DNA from: Akkermansiaceae bacterium
GTDB lineage: Bacteria; Verrucomicrobiota; Verrucomicrobiia; Verrucomicrobiales; Akkermansiaceae
DNA length: 9,445 nucleotides
Reading direction: 5' to 3'
Assembly: GCA_903909905.1 (NCBI GenBank)
Contig: CAIVXP010000266.1
Coordinates: 1 to 9,445 of the forward strand
In this document: piece after piece, positions 5,141 through 9,445 of the stretch
How positions within the stretch are numbered: position 1 is the first letter of the stretch
Layout of the letters: every line of letters starts with the position of its first letter
Notes under the pieces: model-generated
Seen by the model: only the letters and a program-made list of their open reading frames with translations
What the model was told of the DNA's origin: nothing
The model's database searches: none
Position numbers and translations under genes: made by a program

Positions 5141-7141
5141 ATGGCGTCCTCGTTTTCCTTCGAATCCCTCAATCAAGCCCAACGCCAGGCGGTCGGCGCA
5201 CTGGACGGACCCGTGCTCATCCTCGCTGGTGCGGGAACCGGCAAAACCCGCACCGTCACCTGCCGCATCGTCCACATGCTCGAGCGAAAAATCCCCGCCT
5301 CGGAGATCCTTGCTGTCACCTTCACCAACAAGGCCGCCAGCGAAATGCGCGAGCGCATCACCGGCATGGTTTCCAAAAAAGCAGCGTCGGAAATGACCGT
5401 CTGCACCTTCCACTCGCTCTGCGTTCGGATCCTGCGCGGCGGCATCGACAAGCTCGGCTACAAAAAGAATTTCTCAATCTGCTCGTACTCGGATCAGGTC
5501 GGCCTAATGAAACAACTGCTCGTGCGCAAAGGCGGCAGCGATGAAAAAATCAAGCCCGAGACGGTGCTCAGCGCGATCTCCGGCGCAAAAAACAAGGGGC
5601 TCGATCCCGCCGATCTCGATGATGACTTTTTCGCCACGCTGGCAGTCGCCTATCAGAACGAACTCCGCGCGCAGAATGCGGTCGATTTCGACGATCTGCT
5701 CCTGCTCGCCGAGAAAGTTCTACGCGAGCACGATGAGGTTCGCGAGCACTTTCGCCAACGCTTCACACGCGTGACGGTCGACGAGTTCCAAGATACCAAC
5801 TCGCTGCAAATGCGCCTTTTGCAGCAACTCGTGGGCGCGCCTTTTCATGTCTGCGTGGTCGGCGATGACGACCAATCGATCTATGGTTGGCGCGGAGCGG
5901 AAACGGCCAACATCCTTGAGTTTGAGCGTTTCTTCCCGAACCCGAAAATCATCCGCCTCGAGGACAACTACCGCTCGACCCACGCGGTCCTGCACACCGC
6001 CAACAGCCTCATCCGCCACAACCGCGGTCGTCGCGAAAAATCCCTACGCACCACCCGCCCCGATGGCGGACCAGTGCGCATCGTTGCCATGCCGGGAGAT
6101 GATGAAGAAGCGGAGTTTGTCGCGGAAGAAATCCTCGCCGGAAAAGGCAACTCCCGCAAATGGGAGGACTTCGCCGTGCTCTTCCGCACCAACGGCCAGA
6201 GCCGCAAACTCGAGCTCGCGCTGCGCGAACGCAAAATTCCCTACCGCATGATCGGCGCGCAAAGTTTCTACGACCGCCGCGAGGTCCGCGATGTGCTCGC
6301 CTACACCCAACTGATGGTCTCGCCCGAAGCGGATGTGCCCCTGCTCCGCATCCTCAACGCACCCAACCGCGGTATAGGCCAATCGACCGCCGTGCTCGCA
6401 ACCGATTGGAGCCGCGAACACAACAAGTCGGTATGGGAAGCCCTCTGCGACCCGGAATTCACCCAATCAATCGGCGCCAAAACACGCAGCGCGATCGAGG
6501 ATTTCGTCGCGCTGATCTCCGGCGCGAAAAACCGCATCGATCTGAAAAATGAAAACCCGGGCAATGTGCTCGGCGATCTACTCAAGGAGATCGATTACCT
6601 GCCATGGATCGGACGCGGATGCAAAACCGACCAAGAACGCCAACAACGCGGCGAAGGCGTGCAAAGCATTCTCGACAGCCTCCGCGATCACGCGCTGAAG
6701 GGGAAAAAGCTCCAGGCCTTCCTCGACGACAGCGCGCTCGCGTCAGATCGCGAAGATGACGATATCGAAAAGAAACAAGGCGCCACACTCATCACGCTCC
6801 ATGCCTCAAAAGGCCTCGAGTTTCCCGTCGTTTTTCTCGTCGGTCTTGAGGAAGGATTTCTCCCGCACTCACGCAGCATCACCGAAGGCACCAAGGACGA
6901 GGAACGCCGCCTGCTCTATGTCGGCATCACACGCGCGCAGGACCAACTCACGATGACCTATTGCTCGAAGCGCGTGAAATGGGGCCAAGATACCGCCTGC
7001 CAGGCCAGCTCATTCATCAGCGAACTCGACGACACCCACCTCGAGCACACGACCTACGAGGAAATCCTCGCCTGCGAGCCGGATAGCGATGAACTCAGCA
7101 ATTTCTTCAGCAACCTGAAGAACATGCTTGGTAACGATTAA
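5141..7141 (+). CDS. rep: Superfamily 1A ATP-dependent 3'-5' DNA helicase, Rep/PcrA/UvrD family (Rep-like)
   Basis: It is predicted to unwind DNA 3' to 5' using ATP, in replication restart, fork progression past bound proteins, or repair. The 666 residues match Rep (about 673) better than the longer UvrD/PcrA (about 720-740). Motifs in order: Q-type LNQAQRQAV (10-18); Walker A AGAGTGKT (29-36); Ia TFTNKAASEM; Ic TFHSLCVRIL; Walker B VDEFQDTN (D214, E215, D218); III GDDDQSIYGWRG (241-252); IV EDNYRS; V TLHASKGLEFP (552-562) followed by VGLEEGFLPHS; VI YVGITRAQ (593-600, with arginine finger R598). VGLEEGFLPH and the C-terminal SNLKNML resemble E. coli Rep. A TTG start at 5102 would add 13 residues without family support; ATG 5141 places the Q motif near the N-terminus as usual. 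It diverges from rpmI. All catalytic motifs are intact. The Rep versus PcrA/UvrD assignment needs a tree. Confidence 0.92.
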   Translation: MASSFSFESLNQAQRQAVGALDGPVLILAGAGTGKTRTVTCRIVHMLERKIPASEILAVTFTNKAASEMRERITGMVSKKAASEMTVCTFHSLCVRILRGGIDKLGYKKNFSICSYSDQVGLMKQLLVRKGGSDEKIKPETVLSAISGAKNKGLDPADLDDDFFATLAVAYQNELRAQNAVDFDDLLLLAEKVLREHDEVREHFRQRFTRVTVDEFQDTNSLQMRLLQQLVGAPFHVCVVGDDDQSIYGWRGAETANILEFERFFPNPKIIRLEDNYRSTHAVLHTANSLIRHNRGRREKSLRTTRPDGGPVRIVAMPGDDEEAEFVAEEILAGKGNSRKWEDFAVLFRTNGQSRKLELALRERKIPYRMIGAQSFYDRREVRDVLAYTQLMVSPEADVPLLRILNAPNRGIGQSTAVLATDWSREHNKSVWEALCDPEFTQSIGAKTRSAIEDFVALISGAKNRIDLKNENPGNVLGDLLKEIDYLPWIGRGCKTDQERQQRGEGVQSILDSLRDHALKGKKLQAFLDDSALASDREDDDIEKKQGATLITLHASKGLEFPVVFLVGLEEGFLPHSRSITEGTKDEERRLLYVGITRAQDQLTMTYCSKRVKWGQDTACQASSFISELDDTHLEHTTYEEILACEPDSDELSNFFSNLKNMLGND

Positions 7142-7248
7142 GAGTGCTCCAACCGCACCCTGCGACACGCCATTGCGTCATGGGGGCGTATAACAAGCCT
7201 GCGTAAGATATGCCACTTGCGGAGACCCGATCCGCGGGCATTCGCATC

Positions 7249-8487
7249 ATGAATATTCTTCTCATGCATCATGGCGATGGCCATGCCGGCGGCGGTCAGA
7301 TCCAGATGAACCGCCTGCGCCATGGCCTCAATACGCGCGGCATCGACGCCCGCATCCTCTGCAGAGACGCTTCGCAAAAAAACTCGGTCGTGATGCCGAG
7401 CCTACCTCATGTAGAAAAATTTCTGCGCCGCATCACAAGACCGATCGGACTCCACGACATCCACCTTCTCAGTTCCTTTGATGTCCCGCGCATGCCGGAA
7501 TTCGCAGCCGCCGACCTTATCGACATCCACTGCACTCACTGCGCCACACTGAGCTACCTAGCCCTGCCGCGCATCACAGCCGACAAACCTGCCGTCTTCA
7601 CCTTCCACGACATGTGGCCGATCACCGGGCACTGCCATGCAAGCCTCGACTGCGAACGATGGAAAACCGGCTGCGGCAAGTGTCCCTACCCGCTCACCGA
7701 ACCCGCCATCCGCCGCGACGCGACCGCCATCGAATGGCAACTTAAAAACTATGCCTATCAACGCTCGAAGTTCACCATCGTCACCCCCAGCAAATGGCTG
7801 CGCAATCTGGTGCGACAAAGCATGCTGGCCACCTTCGATGTCCGCCACATCCCACACGGTATCGACACGGAAGTTTACCAACCGATCGATAAGGACCTCG
7901 CCCGCTCGATCCTTGGAATACCACGGGACAAAAAAATCCTGATTTTCGGCGCCGAGACCATGAAGCGCCCACTCAAAGGCGCAGACCTGCTGGTCATGGC
8001 GCTGCAAAGATTGCCCGATGCACTGAAACAGGAACTCGTTCTCCTCGTCTTCGGCAATGCGACCGATGGCATCATCAATGAAACAGGCATCCCATCGATC
8101 CAACTCGGCTACCTGCGCAACGACCGCATGAAGGTGCTCGCATTTTCCTCCGCCGATCTTTTCATCCATCCAAGCCGCGCGGAAAACTCACCGCTGGTCA
8201 TCCTCGAAAGCATGGCCTGTGGCACACCGGTCGCATCATTCGCAGTCGGTGGCGTGCCGGAGTTGGTGCGCGATGGCATCACCGGCAAGCTTGCTAAACC
8301 CGAACACGCCGGCGACCTCACCCGCGTGATCGAAGAAATGATTTCCAACTCGGATGCCCTCAACACCATGGCGCAAAATTGCCGCAGCATCGTCCTCAAG
8401 GAATATCCGATCGAACTCCAGACCAGTCGTACCATCGACCTCTACCACCGACTCATTGCCGAACATCGGGACGCTGCAAAACACTGA
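7249..8487 (+). CDS. GT4-type (group 1) glycosyltransferase
   Basis: It is predicted to transfer a sugar from an activated nucleotide donor in a GT-B fold, probably for a cell-surface polysaccharide or glycoconjugate. With ATG 7249 it has 412 residues. The N-terminal domain opens with MNILLMHHGDGHAGGGQIQM, a typical beta1 and Gly-rich loop. The ATG at 7210 would put 13 atypical residues before this. A central FTFHDMWPITGHCHASLDCE segment carries four cysteines (C129, C135, C142, C145). The C-terminal domain has a LIFGAE strand, the PLKGADLLVMAL segment, SSADLFIHPSRAENSPLVILE with the EX7E motif (E312, E320), then SMACGTPVASFAVGGVPELV. The HDMWPITGHC signature is shared with colanic-acid-type WcaC-like enzymes, but donor and acceptor cannot be read from sequence. 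It follows rep by 107 bp with no clear promoter and converges on the propeller gene with a 13-bp gap. There is no transmembrane segment. Confidence 0.9.
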   Translation: MNILLMHHGDGHAGGGQIQMNRLRHGLNTRGIDARILCRDASQKNSVVMPSLPHVEKFLRRITRPIGLHDIHLLSSFDVPRMPEFAAADLIDIHCTHCATLSYLALPRITADKPAVFTFHDMWPITGHCHASLDCERWKTGCGKCPYPLTEPAIRRDATAIEWQLKNYAYQRSKFTIVTPSKWLRNLVRQSMLATFDVRHIPHGIDTEVYQPIDKDLARSILGIPRDKKILIFGAETMKRPLKGADLLVMALQRLPDALKQELVLLVFGNATDGIINETGIPSIQLGYLRNDRMKVLAFSSADLFIHPSRAENSPLVILESMACGTPVASFAVGGVPELVRDGITGKLAKPEHAGDLTRVIEEMISNSDALNTMAQNCRSIVLKEYPIELQTSRTIDLYHRLIAEHRDAAKH

Positions 8488-8500
8488 TCCGGCACATAGT

Positions 8501-9445
8501 TCACGCGGAACGGCCATCCACCACCGCCATCCACCCGCCGTCCCGCCGGTGCAAATCGACATGGTGCATGCCAGCCGCATTCCACCCATGACCACTCGCG
8601 GTGACGACCGGTTTTTCAAGCATCATTCGCTCGCTGTAGACCTCAGTATCGAGCTCGACGATCTCAAAGGCAAACACCTGAATGCCATAATCCGGATCAT
8701 CGTCCTGGGCGAATCGGTACAACCTGCCCTCATGTTCGATCACACTGCCACCCGGCCTTGCGATGTGCTTGTCTAGCTTCACCACCGGGTTCATCGGATG
8801 CGCCGACCATCCGTCCTTCAGGTTTTTCGAGTAATACAAATTCAAAACATCGTTGCGCGTCGTGCTCGCAAACATCCACCACATGTCCCCATGGCGGAAC
8901 AGCGTCGCATCGACATAATCATGACCGGTCAGCAGCTTGTTGACGAATTCCCAGCGCTTCGGAAATTCCACCGCCCGGTACAATCTCACGGAAAAATCAT
9001 TGTGCGACTCAGGCAACATGTAAACCTGCCCGTTCCACTCAAACACATGCGGATATGCCAGATGGAAGTCCTCTTCCAAAACCACCCCGCGATACTGCCA
9101 CTCCAAGCCATCGGCACTCACCGCATGCCCGATCACGCCTTTGTCCTCGCCCTGCAATAGAATTTCAAAGAATAGGTAAAACACTCCCTCCCTCACGATC
9201 ATGAAAGGATCCGCCAGTAACTCGGCATCCACATCAGTTACATCATCACGAGTGAGCACCGGATTCTCCACCCGCTTGCTCTCGACCAATTCCCAAGGGC
9301 TCGATCCTTCATAAATACCGATCGCCCACTCTCTCTCAGGTTCTTCAGATACCTCGACCTTTTTTCTGCTGAGCAAACTCCGCAAGGTCCTGTACCCTGA
9401 AGGCTGATGCTTGTGCACCAAAATGCCAAGGATGCCACCTAGCCC
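8501..9445 (-). CDS. Five-bladed beta-propeller protein, GH43-like / GINT1 N-terminal-domain-like (5' end missing)
   Basis: The frame stays open to the right edge. The codons before the TTG at 9421 read GLGGILGI with no stop, so the gene begins outside the window and this TTG is not a reliable start. At least 314 residues are visible. Five propeller-blade motifs can be read (numbering from 9421): ADPFMIVREGVFYLFFE (70-86), YPHVFEWNGQVYMLPES (123-139), VDATLFRHGDMWWMFAS (170-186), RPGGSVIEHEGRLYRF (222-237) and HHVDLHRRDGGWMAVVDG (286-303). The domain is therefore complete and the protein ends right after it. The acidic residues D71, E138 and D171 sit where GH43-like propellers carry functional acids, but catalysis is not established. 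This resembles the domain at the N-terminus of plant GINT1, also found in bacteria near polysaccharide genes, sometimes fused to formyltransferase-like domains. The missing N-terminus could carry such a partner. The neighbouring glycosyltransferase supports a role in glycoconjugate metabolism. Confidence 0.8.
   Translation of the reverse strand, partial: GLGGILGILVHKHQPSGYRTLRSLLSRKKVEVSEEPEREWAIGIYEGSSPWELVESKRVENPVLTRDDVTDVDAELLADPFMIVREGVFYLFFEILLQGEDKGVIGHAVSADGLEWQYRGVVLEEDFHLAYPHVFEWNGQVYMLPESHNDFSVRLYRAVEFPKRWEFVNKLLTGHDYVDATLFRHGDMWWMFASTTRNDVLNLYYSKNLKDGWSAHPMNPVVKLDKHIARPGGSVIEHEGRLYRFAQDDDPDYGIQVFAFEIVELDTEVYSERMMLEKPVVTASGHGWNAAGMHHVDLHRRDGGWMAVVDGRSA

Noticed and set aside
7168..7190. 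Hairpin-like sequence after the helicase gene (CCAT/ATGG core) considered as a terminator
   Set aside because: The stem is only about 4 bp without bulges and no T tract follows on either strand.
7210..7248. Upstream ATG start for the glycosyltransferase
   Set aside because: The resulting 13 residues precede a typical GT-B opening strand (MNILLMHHGDG), so the ATG at 7249 is preferred. The upstream start cannot be fully excluded.
7558..8169. 203-residue open frame antisense to the glycosyltransferase
   Set aside because: It is fully covered by a well-supported GT4 gene and its translation resembles no known family.

Overview
The window looks like a chromosomal segment of a moderately GC-rich bacterium, most likely from Verrucomicrobiota. 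That placement is inference. It rests on the large surface-type protein combining MBG repeats, Ig-like domains and a terminal choice-of-anchor D module, and on the absence of a clear Shine-Dalgarno sequence in front of any complete gene. No rRNA marker is present to confirm it. I see no tRNA, rRNA, CRISPR array, insertion sequence or attachment site, and no gene-free stretch longer than about 150 bases.

Layout. (1) 1-2210, + strand: the 3' part of a long, cysteine-free, repeat-built extracellular protein. It enters from the left edge inside a near-identical repeat array and is followed by a good intrinsic terminator (2245-2276). (2) 2341-3573, +: rsmB, a 16S rRNA m5C methyltransferase. It converges, with a 10-bp gap, on (3) 3584-4138 (or 4186), -: an HscB-like J-domain protein. 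(4) 4212-4995, -: the ribosomal protein pair rpmI (L35) then rplT (L20), closed by a strong intrinsic terminator. The 137-nt spacer between them is structured. infC is not next to rpmI, unlike the common infC-rpmI-rplT order. (5) 5141-7141, +: a Rep/PcrA/UvrD-type superfamily 1 helicase closest to Rep, divergent from rpmI. (6) 7249-8487, +: a GT4-type glycosyltransferase, converging with a 13-bp gap on (7) 8501-9445, -: a five-bladed GH43/GINT1-N-like beta-propeller protein whose start lies beyond the right edge.

How the parts fit. The middle (rsmB, J protein, rpmI-rplT, rep) is housekeeping: ribosome assembly and modification, chaperone work and DNA replication or repair. The left end is a secreted or surface adhesin-like giant. 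The right end appears to be the edge of a surface polysaccharide or glycoconjugate locus continuing to the right. I do not see a convincing undescribed multi-gene system. The points most worth a second look are the repeat array in the giant protein, the structured untranslated regions of the rpmI-rplT operon, the GT/propeller pair, and the lack of Shine-Dalgarno sequences.
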